Assembly: GCA_021396245.1 (NCBI GenBank)
Contig: WNYE01000022.1
Span: 62,001 to 126,000, forward strand
Origin: Sporothrix humicola
Taxonomy: Eukaryota; Ascomycota; Sordariomycetes; Ophiostomatales; Ophiostomataceae
Direction of reading: 5' to 3'
Length of the DNA stretch: 64,000 nt
This document shows, one piece after another, positions 45,465-56,560 of this stretch. The notes under the pieces were generated by a model that made no database searches, was not told the origin of the DNA, and saw only the letters and a program-made list of their open reading frames with translations. Both the position numbers and the translations under genes were made by a program. Positions within the stretch are counted from its first letter, which is position 1, and the number at the start of each line of letters is the position of its first letter.

Positions 45465-47122
45465 CTAAGAGTGCGTTGAATTATAGAAAGGGTCCGGGTT
45501 GGACTCCTCACGCAGCGCTTGTATCGACAGCGCGGTGACATATCTGCAGAATATTTCGACTTGATCTGCCTTTGACAAGTTGTACGGGCCGTATGTCTTC
45601 ATACATAAGAATCCTAGGTGGTCTTTAGGACGGGATACTGGCGGGACTTGCTGGTTGCGGTTTGATGGCATCTGGTTGCCGGGCTGAAAGTTGATTCTGT
45701 CTTGGCCGGTATTGGGGCCGCCGAATCTTGCATTCGAGGGGCCGAGGCATTTGGAACTGCGAACCCGGCGTTGCTTCGCTGCTGATAATTGGCATTGTAG
45801 GCATCGAGGCCACCCGCACGCTCCGACCTGCTCCGTGTTGTTGGGCGCATCGGTGAGTAGCCTACTTGGCCGTCTGATGCGCCGCTCGTTGCCCGTCCTG
45901 GCCTAGGTGTCGGTGAAGTTTGTGGGGTGGAATGGAGCCTGGGCTGGAGTTGGCCGGCCACGGATGTAGTGCAAGTACTCTTGGTCGTACTCTGCAATGG
46001 TGATGTAAAGCTCATCGTAATCTTGTGATAACATAAAACGCCTTTGGCAGAAGGATGAAAGAAAATAAAACAGAGAAGGGGGACTCGTTAGCCAGGGACA
46101 GGTTGTGGGAAGACGGTGGAAGAGGGGTTAAGGGAGGAAGCTTGAACGAGAGACTTGAAAAGAAATAATTAGACTTACCGAAAGACGTTTGCAGGAGCGG
46201 AGAGAGTACCTCTCATATTGGTCTTGTCCTCAAAGATCCAAGCCGCCATCTGCGCAGCTTCTTGCCATTCAATCGCCTGCCCCTTCGAAACTCGCTGGAA
46301 CGGCTTCACTTCAATAATGCTGAATGCGGTGTCTCTATCGTCACCCTTGGCGAGGTAACCGTCCACACGCGCTTCGAGGCCATCGTCCGGTTTCGATGCA
46401 TTGTTATCCTTCAGGATAAACGGCCTGGTGTCTGGAAGCCAGTGGCCGTCATCAAGATCCGGGCATAGAACTCGGATAGCGGACAGTAGGGCGATCAACC
46501 CCATGTTTACAGTCACTTCGTAGTCTGTACGGCGGGTTTGTTCGCCCTTGTAAGACAAGCCACTCGAGCCATTGTTAGTGGAAGATCCCTGAGAGCCCTG
46601 CGGTGGTATAATATGCCTGTCTGAGACATTCAGATTTGCTACCCCGTGGACAAGGCTGTCATCCGGCCCAACGAGTTGGGCACGGCGCCGTGCCCGCGTA
46701 ACTTTGGGTGATGCACCGTTGACATCCTGCTCGTTTCCCTTGATGAGGTGGGTGAAGTACAAGAACATCGTAAATGCGCGTCCATGCGTAAAATTTGAGT
46801 TGTATCCTCCTTGGCCCAGAACTTGAGGATGGGGGTCTCTGCCTCTGGTATGGTTGATAACGTTCCTCAACCAACCAAAATCGACTTTCCTGGCCCGTGA
46901 CAGAACGTCAGGGTGCACGCATGAGTCCAGATTCAATGGGCCGAGTCCACCCCTATCCCAGAGGACTTTCAGAGAAAGAAACACGCCAAACTTCATGCAA
47001 GATCCAGAAATGTAATCGGTGCATAGGGGTGTTATCGAGCTGATGGATAGATTGCTTCTGGTCACCTCTGCCTTCCACTCACTCTGTAAGCGAGGGTTCC
47101 TATCTGGCGGCTTGGGAGGCAT
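45465..47122 (-). CDS. PD-(D/E)XK-fold-like fungal protein, reading frame interrupted
   Basis: Exon 1 (47122-46179) encodes 314 residues. A 137-nt intron (GTAAGT donor, AAG acceptor) leads to exon 2 at 46041. D254 in ARVDGYL and E271-V-K273 in FSIIEVKPF, followed by EWQEAAQMAAWIF, match the D...E-x-K catalytic pattern of the PD-(D/E)XK nuclease fold. Exon 2 continues naturally (RRFMLSQDYDELYITIAEYDQEYLHYI) but meets an in-frame TAG at 45905-45903. The same frame then stays open to 45465 and ends with a plausible domain C-terminus (LGFLCMKTYGPYNLSKADQVEIFCRYVTALSIQAL, split across the fold). In the gap between, a different frame (45614-45900) looks more protein-like. This suggests a nonsense change, paired frameshifts or a non-canonical intron, so the gene may be a pseudogene. 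A functional product ending at 45903 would have 360 residues. Confidence 0.55.
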
Positions 47123-49009
47123 TTGGATGTTGGCGAGTATTGGTCAGTCCATATGTGGCGGTGATCGCTTGCTGGAGAGCCTCGTTTGTAGTTGTGATGT
47201 TGATAAGAAAATCAAGGAGAGTGAGAGTGAACTGTGATGGTAGAGGGAAAGGTCGAGGAAGAAGGATGGGACTGTAAAGATTTGACAGCCAGAAAGGAAA
47301 GGTAGAGAGGAGCACAGAAGAAACAACCTACTGGTTTTAATATGGCGCCAAGTCAAAGAGACTGAGGCGGACATGGGGCAGAACTGAGGCGAGAGTGAGC
47401 GCTGGATGTGAGAAGCTTTTGGAGACTAGAAGGAAAGCACCAACAGTGTACTGTTATCTTTCCCCCCCCTCTTACTCCTTTCCTTCTGTCCAATATTTAC
47501 TTCTCAAGTCCTCTGCGAATGTATTTTAATCTTGAAATAGTAGATGTATCCCGATCATTGTCTGTTTGAACTATAGCCGTTCTTGTGACCAGATACAGTT
47601 GATGGCGAGTTGCGTTTCTGGCCACAATCAAAGGCCACTAGGAGGCATAATAAGAACTGGTGGGCTTGATAAGGAAGCAGGCGGCCGTGCCCCATTTTGA
47701 TAATAGTTAACCGAATTTCTATATCAAACAGGCGACTCACCTCGCCCTATCTGTACGAAATATTGGTGCTCTTGTCGTTTGGCAAAGTGGACATTGGGCG
47801 AGAAAGCCCAAGTCGTGAAACCGGGCCACGGCTCGCCTTGATGTGGCCAGCTTCATGTATTTGTTACCCTCGCAGAGCACTCATTGCTTGCTCAAAAGGC
47901 AGCTCTTTCACAATTTCATAGTCCCCTCTGGGTTGGGTTGAAGAACTCACATGCATGTGTTAAAGCAACGACAACTACAATACCAGAAGAGTGGCAGGCA
48001 AGCCCTTACGTCACGTCGACTTGGGCAGTCCGGCCACAACATGAGCGGATGAATAATGGTGGAGAATTTGCCGTGAAATGATGTGCCATTCGGATGCTAT
48101 TTAGATATGCGCGTGCGAGACGCACCGGGCAGAACAGCAGCTCTCCAGCTTAGGCTTCGAGGGTCTAGCTGTCATGACCAGCCAACGCTTTATGGTGGCT
48201 CTCGATTTTCATTGCTAAGGGCAACAAATCATTGAATTTGGAAGATTTTGGCTGCACAAAACGTTCGAAATGTGAGTTTTAAGGAGGCCACTCTGGATAG
48301 AGTTGATATGCGATGTCAGCTCCGGGAGCTGTTGTGTGCAAGGAATAGGGGCCTGCAATAAATTTCGTCAAAAGCCATTGTCTTGGAAAATGGCTACAAA
48401 TACAATAATCAACACAGTATCTTTAGACATGATTCCTTTTTGGACCACGTCACAGACTGGGAAGTTGTCACCTTCAACAGGAAAGTCCAGGAAGGAGCGA
48501 CCAAGAGAGATATCGGAACAAAACCACGTGACTGGTCACGTGCTATATGCCGCGAAACTGGGCCATTAAAAATGGTCGCTGTTGCCCCGGAAACAAAACC
48601 AGACGACCATCTTGGTACAGTGAACTTAGTTTAAGTGCGCTCTGTGACGTGACAGAAGTCGCGTTGCTCTTTCCTTGAGTCGCGCCTTTCTCAACATCGT
48701 TCGACCTTCCTTGAAACGGCCAATTACAGTGTCGACCTACACTTGTCCATTTCCTTTGAGAATATGTTTTTATAACTCTACTTTCTCCCCCTTGCGCCAC
48801 CGCAACGACTCTTCCTTTGTCCTTTACCCCTCTACCAACCTATCGACATCTCACTTAAAGCACGCTCGCCAGCTCTGGTTGCATTCCTTTGACAATTTTC
48901 CCTACGACATTTGCTGTACGACGATTTCCCTTTAACGATTTCCCCTCGGCGACTTGACGACCCTTTTCTCTCCCAGCTTTCTCGATTTCTTACGGATCTC
49001 CAAAACAAC
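47123..49009. other. Divergent intergenic region, nuclease-like gene to orphan gene
   Basis: 1.9 kb without a supported gene. Two CACGTG sites lie within 18 bases at 48525-48542. From about 48660 the plus strand is pyrimidine-rich, leading into the gene at 49010. A minimal ATG-TTT-TTA-TAA frame occurs at 48764-48775. Confidence 0.5.
48525..48542. promoter_or_regulatory. Paired CACGTG E-boxes
   Basis: CACGTG at 48525-48530 and TCACGTG at 48536-48542, with 12 bases between core starts, about 480 bases upstream of the orphan gene. The spacing repeats that of the pair at 41470-41488. Confidence 0.4.
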
Positions 49010-50285
49010 ATGTCTTCCGATTCGCAGCCCGAAGAGGCCCCCGCGTGGCAGTATGAAGCTCACCACGAATACTTCCACAAACTCAGCTACATGAAGTTCG
49101 ACTTGGAAGACGAGCTGGAGAGAAACACTGCCACGCTGACGCGCGAACAACTGGCGGACATGTCCATCCATGTTCTGGAAGACCTCAATGTCGACGATGA
49201 ATCGCCCTTGGATTTCGCGCCCTGCTATTTTGCACCGCTGCCACAGGCCGACATGGACAAGTTTCTGTCAACATCGTCTAGACATCTGGAGCCTTTCCGG
49301 TGGACCGACGGAAGCCAACAGGTGTGGAGAAGGCTGTGCAAGAACCCTACCCTTCCACCTTGCCACGGAGTATGCAATGACGTCTCACGAGATCCTTGGT
49401 ACGAGTCCCCAAGCTGTTGCACTGGCCATGAAGCAGTTGATCGGACAGAGTGGATGATGCATCTGTATCAGCATCATGCTTCTCGGCCGAATCAACGCAA
49501 CCGAGGCGTCAGCAAACTGGCCAACTGGATAAATCTGTGAGTGTTAAAAGCCTCTTCCCTCCCTCCTTCTCCCCATCTCTCTATCTCCTGTTCCGGTTCT
49601 TGGAGTGCGGTATGCTTACTCTTCTTCTTTTTTATGTCTTTAGTCGGGATACCAATACGAGGCGCAAGGCAAAGATCCATGTTACCCGGAGATATACTTG
49701 CACTAGTGGCAATTCGCACTCTAGACATATACAATCGCTCGAAACTCATGAGGATCTATCTGGCTTGGTGCCGCATGCGACTGCTCTCGTCACCGAGGAA
49801 TGCACCTTTGGCGAAACGGATGTCCTCCTTGGTGATGTTCTTGCGGCCGTTGCGTTGATGCGTCACCAAGTGCGCTACAACAAGCACCTCTCACACCGTA
49901 TCTTCCCGGTAAGCCATACTAACCCTTACTTTCCGTCAATATATTGTCTTGTCAAGTACTTCGAGGCTCCGGCTAACACCTTCCCTCCTTTCTTCCTTCT
50001 ACCTTGAAATTATAGGTCCTTTTACTAGCCTTCCAGCATGACACAGCTGCCCGCATTATACAGATGCACTACGATGGCCACCGCCTCTTCATTCGCCAGT
50101 CCCGGCTGCTGGATCTGGCCGCCGATGAGCCCACGCCGGATGCATATCTTATGCTGCGCTGGATGGCAAGCAAGCCCCAAGGCAAGACGCAGTATGAGAA
50201 GCCGGTGTGTGTGGACAATGCAGTGATGGTTTCCACATCGGACGAGCCGAAGACGTCGAACGCTGTTGTCACTGTCCATTCTTGA
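49010..50285 (+). CDS. Unrecognised fungal protein, three exons
   Basis: Exons 49010-49536, 49644-49908 and 50016-50285 join in phase to give 353 residues. Both introns are 107 nt with good donors (GTGAGT, GTAAGC) and TAG acceptors. The N-terminal part is acidic (YMKFDLEDELERNTATLTREQL, split here by function only), with a Trp- and Cys-rich middle and a basic stretch after the first splice. The best-ordered region is residues ~225-310: CTFGETDVLLGDVLAAVAL, RHQVRYNKHLSHRIFPVLLL, FQHDTAARIIQMHYDGHRLF and IRQSRLLDLAADEP. I cannot name a family; helical alpha-rich globular structure is plausible. There is no signal peptide or membrane helix. The middle (about residues 105-215) is less convincing than the ends, so an additional intron there is possible. 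Confidence 0.65.
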
Positions 50286-51987
50286 GGGATGGGCACGAGT
50301 AGGCTTTTCTTGCCTTGCATTCTTGTCCAAGGTGCAGGACTGTTATTATTTTTGTTGTGTTTTGGAGATCTTGCTCGAAGCTGGATCATGGCTGGGTGAG
50401 GCAACCGCTTCTTGTCTTGATGGCCACCAGAGTCGCAGCAAAATGGCATTTTGACATCATGGCGTCAAACTGCATGGCTGCTATAGCCCTGTTATTGCTT
50501 GGAAAATTTTGGTATTAAAGCGTAGGAGTCTGGATTTGCTTTGGAGTTTTGGGTCTCTTTTCTTGGGTTTTTGGTGCATGGTCTTTGTATGGAATGATTT
50601 GGGAGCTCATAGTCATTGATTTGGCTTTCTTATAATGTCACGACACCGGGCAGTTCTGGCCCTTATGTTTTCTCTTTTTTGACTGCATACCCGCGAGGAC
50701 TATAACGGTTTGTTTTCCTCTCTTTCCCTCGCCTCATTTGTGATGCACCAGTTGCAAGGCAACACATCCCATCTTGTATATCTTGATGCGCAACGATGAA
50801 TGAGTGATGGTTGGTTTGAGAGATACAGCTACTTGTATGTCCTTTCTCCTAATGCGACCTGTATTAAGCAGCCCGAGAAATGACCGCAACGTTGAGTTTA
50901 TAGAAGACGTCGCTATCGATCTATTATCTTTCTGTTGCAACTGTTTCCCTTTAAATCAACATGGACATACTTCTTAGGAGCCACCGGCAAAGGGTTGGTA
51001 AACGGGCGGTGGGAATCAACTCAGCTTCTCATTGTCTTGTCTGTGACTGTACAAGATGATTTCAGCCCACGGACAATGTCGGCTTGTTCTGCTATCCGCA
51101 CTCGGCTTTCACAGATAGGCAGTCACAGCATAACGTACTTAGTATATTTGTCGGTACCAAAGAAACAGACTGAACTCGACTCCCCTCAATCTGCAGTCCG
51201 TATTCTTTTCGCTGATCCGGGGACACTTGGGGCCGAATAGAGTAAGAAAGCGCCCGGAAGGGTAATGCCGCCCCCGAAAAGTGTATTTTCCGCCAAAGAC
51301 GACTGATGCAAGCAGCGTAGCATGCAGAGGGTACGGAGAACAGCGTCCTGCACATGTTGTGCAGGCGAAGTTGCATTCTCAACGGTGAGCCCCGTCCGCT
51401 GTCCGACACCCTTGCGTTCATTGCTGGACAGGAAATGAGAGGTGAAAAGCGGAGGGATTAACAGGCAAGGAAAGGAAAATAAAACAATCGGCGTGAGATG
51501 GTGAAATAATTTTCCCCAGCCTCTCGACGTGGCCCAGTAATGGCCCCTGTCGTCGTATATGGACAAGGGGAGATAACACGATAAGTAGTCCGCAATCGCA
51601 GTCAAGACAAAGGAAGATGACTTGATACAAACCAATTCGAAACGAAGCTTTTTCGAGGAAACAGAAGGACAAACAACGCCTCTCAAAGCATTGGAGAGAC
51701 AGACTTGTCGCTAGATTGTTGGCGCTCTTCTTGGCCAGCGAGAAAACCAGAGTTGCAAGATCCAACCGTGCACTTGCACAAATCAGGCCAAGGACGGGTA
51801 TCTGACTTGGATGGTGTATCTTACACTTGGCCCTAGATGCTATCAAGCCCCTTTTCTTCGGATCCGGTCTGCGCAGGTCCTAACGGCCTTGAGAGCCTCC
51901 CTCCTTTCCTCGGAACACCACCGCATGGGCTGTGCTTGTTCACCGAAGTCCGCGGCTTAACATGGAGGAAGACGTGATTGTACCCTG

Positions 51988-52008
51988 CAAGTACGGAGTA
52001 TGTACTTG
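51988..52008. repeat. Inverted repeat CAAGTAC / GTACTTG
   Basis: Two perfect 7-base arms (51988-51994 and 52002-52008) flank a 7-base spacer. The overlapping TACGGAGTA is itself a near-palindrome of a kind often seen in ascomycete intergenic DNA. Confidence 0.7.
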
Positions 52009-55000
52009 TGCAACAGTCTCTTGCGTGCCTGACCACGGCCTCAACCTTGTTTTTTCTTTTCTTTTTTCTTTTTGTTCGTCCTGTACCGCTTGTGTCTGGC
52101 TGCATGAAAGCGAAGATTAGCACCGCACTCGCCCACATATGCTAATGCAAGCAGTTTTCCCGGCGCCGGCCAATCGTAAGACTGGCGTCGTTGTGCAGAG
52201 TTTCTTTAGACATCAGACAAGCTGTACCGAGCCACTTTGCTGCCTTTGTGCCCCTCATCATATTCTATTCCTTGGATGCACACGAAGGCGTTCTCGCTCC
52301 CACAGGGCGGTGTGTTGACCCCACGGAAAGAACGAAGCTGCTGAAATGGGGAGATGGATTTCTTCCGGTCAAGTGTTGACGATAAACAGCGACAATGCAT
52401 ATGGGATGCGCGGTTTTGTTCGGGGTACGGAATACACTTTGCTGTGGACAGAGGAAGAACAAGACGATCACTTGTTTCTGTTTGGCCTGTACCTGGTACA
52501 AGCCCAAGTTCCACGGCTCGGTGTCGATCCTTTCCTGACTGCCCCTCGTCTATCCCTTGTTGACTCTGGCCTGGTACACTACTGCGAACGACGGACCTCC
52601 ACTCCTTCGTAGAGCCAATCCGACGATGGAGGTGGAGGCAGGTAGGATGCATAGGGACTGTATTTTGTTGTTGTTGTCCGCACTGGTTCCGAGTTAAAGT
52701 GTATGCTGGCAGACTCCAAGGTCTGTGGAAATCGTCTGTATGAATCATTCCTTGAGACTAAGTCAAGTTTGCGTGCTCTGGCATTGCCGGGTCTCATTTG
52801 TCCCGATTCGAGCCAAGAAAAGTTTCGACCTCATCAAAGTAAAATGACGGAGGCTTGCGGCTTGCTTTGCTGATTTATCTGCTTCGTATTCGTGGTGTTG
52901 GTTGCGCCGATGCCCTGCAAGATACGTTGTACTTTGATACTTTGTAACTGGTCAGGTACAGAATACTCGCAGATGTTTGTGTTTGCGGTGTCACACTGCC
53001 ACTCGTCTGTTGGTCTCCAGCCCTCCCGACATTTTGACCTGTTTGGGACACAGAAATGAATTTGTCGGACGGTATTCCGATCTGGTTACGGTTCTGAGAA
53101 AAGCTGAAAAATACTCTTTTCGTCGACGTCGGAGCCGACCAAGAGGTGTGGCCGCGAGCAAAGAAAGCCATCTGTTTTGCACAGCTTTCTCGCAAAACCA
53201 CATTTCACGACCTCGAAATCCTCTCGAGAGCACTCTTTCCTATTTTATTTTCGGGCCATGCATTTGCCCACACCTGCGCCAGCCTTTTGCAAACACTTGC
53301 CACTTGGTGCTTGTCACAGACCACCCGTACTCCGCAAAGCATCAAGATAAGCGCCAGAATGCATCCTTTTTGCCTTCCAAGCTCATACTAGCTGGCACGG
53401 CTGCTTTGTTAGTTAGTTCTCAGTCCGCGGAACTAGCGAGGGGCCTTAACCTCAAAGTTAGGTTCCTCGTCATCAGATGGCTGCACTTGCATTTGCGTCA
53501 AGGGAGTTGGGTACTTGCAAGATACAAAGCAACACAATGAGACGACAGTGGCCACTCTTTAGGCGTGAAAGACTGCGTCAATTGAAGGACGGGACTCGGG
53601 TCCGAACGGCTTGCAATAACAGCCCACGACGCAAGATAGCGTGCCCAAAGCAGAGGCTCCATCGTTCCGTCTGTGGGCAAAGAAACCAACAGAACAGGAG
53701 AGGAAAAGTTCTCTGAGCATGCCGTTATTTTCTTGCGACAGGGGTGGAAAAGGAGACAAAGCGATCCAAAGTGGGAGCCTTCCACCAATGCCGGGGCGCC
53801 GGAAGCCTGCCGGATTGGCTGGACTAGTAAGGTTGCTGTCTGTCTGTGCTTCGTTGTCGTATGTCGTACTGAGAGTATGCAGGAAGGATGGGCCAAGGCC
53901 CTGCTGTTTTATGTCCATGCATCTCCATGCGTTGCCATTGAAGAGTCCTTTTTCTCTGACTTCTTTCTGTCTCCCTCATTCTGTCGGACGGACATTTTGC
54001 TGTGAGGTGCCTCGAGGCACGGATTTGTTGTCCATAAACGGGCACATTGCATCCTGTGTCGTCTTGTCAAAAAGGTACATACTTGTACAAGGAAGATACG
54101 ACGTGCTCAGTACGACGTATTTTCAAATGTCCGTCCACTATTCGGGATATAGTCCGCGAGCTAGTAGACGCACCAGTCGCGCATCCGGGGTGGCCTTGCA
54201 AGCAAATGCAGGAAAAAACCGGGGCTTTGGCGACGAATTTTGAAATTGTTCAACGCTTCTGCGCCGTTCACTGGTCTGGCGCCGCCTGTTTCGTTTTAGC
54301 GCGTCCCCTCCAGAGGTAAACGAAGTGGATTGTGGGCTCAACCTCCGAGACGCTTATTTTTTTGTCTTGCAAAAAGGTCTTGGGTGACAGCAAATGCGAA
54401 ATGCACCTTGAAAGGAAAGCTGGGCGGGGCGTACCAAGACAAGAACGAAAAGGGTTTAAGAAACAAAAAGGGAAACCCGACAACAAAGCAAAAGAATGCC
54501 CTGGAGGCGCCGACGCACGGAGCAGAAAGGCAGGAAAAGAGCAGCAGGATTGACAAGTGAAGCGTAATTTGAGAGAAAGAAAGAGAAGAAGAAACAAAGG
54601 AGAAATGCGAAGGCAACAAAAGAAACACAAATATGGCGTATCCCTGAAAGAACGGAGGAGGCTCGGGGAAAAAAGAAAACACAGATAAACGAACGTCTCC
54701 AAGAAGCAGAAAGCTGACCACTCACAAGACTTATCTTACAGGCTGCCAATCGTCTGTGGGATGTGCGCCAGAGATCCAGAGGTGAGAACGGAGACCGTAA
54801 ATCCCGCCCACTTCTGTCGGCCGAGGGAAGCTGGCTGGCTGGAAAGAAAAGAGGGTGCTGGTGATCTCTCAGGCTTGTCCCTACCTGGTCTGGCTCGGCC
54901 GCCTTGCCCAGCCAGCGCCAGTGTCTTGACTCTTCAAAGTGCTGAGATCGACTGCAACGTGTATTTGCTGGCTCAGACCCACCCCCTGTCGGCGCCGGAC

Positions 55001-56488
55001 GACGGAGAAAGGCGGAAGACGCTCGAGACTTGCTGACGGGGGGCTGCTTTGGTTGCATTTTGTCGGGCCATGCATCGCAGGGTCTGTGTTCGAAAAGTGG
55101 GCGCGCTTGTCAAGGGCACAGGAGTGAAGAGGCCAGGTCAACCAAACAGAGCGCCATTTCGTGATGTGGGTGCGACTGCTGAAATTGAAAAAACAGGGGG
55201 GCTTCGGTCTCAGCAAGTAAAAGTAAGGTTTGGACGGTTTTGTCATTTGAGCCCGTCATTGGGCAGCTACGACCGACATGCGATATGTCGTACTTGCACC
55301 TGTATCTTCCATGCTGGTTCGCACTTGACATGTTTGTCATTTGGGTGGGCAAGGACGGCAGTCGCAAATCACAAAAATGGAAGGCCACATGCAAAATCAG
55401 ACTTGCTCGTTTCCAAGTTATCTAGGAATACGATGTAAGTACTTGTAGATGCCGGCGGCGACTGGCCGTTCGCTCCTGCCCGACAGCCGCTGTCCACCTC
55501 CACAGATCGCGGCTACTTAGCACACAGACACCGCACTTGCCGTTGTACACTTGCCAAAAAGGGGGCCTTGCACAATCGTTGCTTCCCGTCAACAGGCTTT
55601 GTGGTCAAACATAACAGAACTTCACACCACTGACGCCGGCCGCCACCTTCCTCGATCCCCACCCTTTGTCTGTGGGGCGCCTTTTGAACTCCGTCCAGGC
55701 AGGAAAGCCCCCAGAGATTCCGGCCAAGAAACATCAAGAGGAAGGATCCGCCCACCGTCTCTCAGCGTTCTCCCACCCTTTCCCACCTTGCGCCTTCTCT
55801 CGCCCGCCGTAGTCTGCAGCACCCACCCGCACTTCGACCACCAGAGGCTAGGGGCTAGTGTCCTCTTTCCCTCTGGACCTCTCATAGTTTCCCCATTGTG
55901 TTTTTCTTTTTCTCCCCTCCCCCTCCATCCCTCCTTCCCCGTTCTGTCGTCGTTCGTGTGCTCCTTCTCTTGCTAGCCCCAGGTTCCCCGATCGCGCGCC
56001 TATGACCCCGTATGATAAATCACCCACAACGCCCTACACGCTCTATATTAGCCTCTAACAAACCCACCTCTTTATTTCCACTCCAGACCCTTCATCCTGC
56101 AGCGCCACGACTTACCATTTTCGTATTTTCGTCTTGTCTTGCTTGACACCAGCTCTCTTTACGTTTCAAACGTCTTCACCACTCTTCCTACATACACGAC
56201 CCGCTCTCTTTGCAAGCTTCCACGCTTCTGCTCATTCTTGGGACACTTGCCGCGCCAGCAAGCGCAGAACCGACGAAGCCAAGCATCTCTTTGGACCGAA
56301 CGACATCGCATCTTGCTCGCGCAGCCTTTTCCTTGTTGCCCGCGAGCCACAGGAGCAGCCAGAGAACCCAGAGAACCACAACACGACCTGCTCTAGGCCA
56401 CCTGGCAAGACCGGTCTATCAGGATCTGGAGCACCAATTTCCGTCCTCGCCCGGCCCTTGGGCTCTCGACGACTGCGGCAACTTTCCC

Positions 56489-56542
56489 ATGTTGAACCGC
56501 GCATTGGCACGACAACACGGCGCTGTTTGGACCCTAGATTGA
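56489..56542 (+). promoter_or_regulatory. 17-codon uORF in the leader of the C6 transcription factor
   Basis: An ATG frame encoding 17 residues ends with TGA 18 nt before the main start at 56561. I found no other ATG in the preceding ~350 bases, so it would be the first start met by scanning ribosomes if transcription begins in the pyrimidine-rich region. Such uORFs commonly lower translation of fungal regulators. Confidence 0.45.
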
Positions 56543-56560
56543 TCCTCTCGATTGCCCGTC

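Larger units (their letters stand above)
50286..56560. other. 6.3 kb gene-free block before the C6 transcription factor
   Basis: The longest stretch without a gene. Frames present are short or have unnatural composition, and I recognise none. Short palindromes built on GTACTTG/CAAGTAC recur (51988-52008, 53511, 54082-54091, 55437-55444). From about 55750 the plus strand becomes strongly pyrimidine-rich, consistent with the promoter and leader of the transcription factor gene, and it contains one uORF. No terminal repeats or transposase fragments were found. Confidence 0.5.

Noticed and set aside
53641..54243. 200-codon plus-strand frame in the 6.3 kb block
   Set aside because: It begins at a non-ATG codon, has no homologous motif and no consistent composition.
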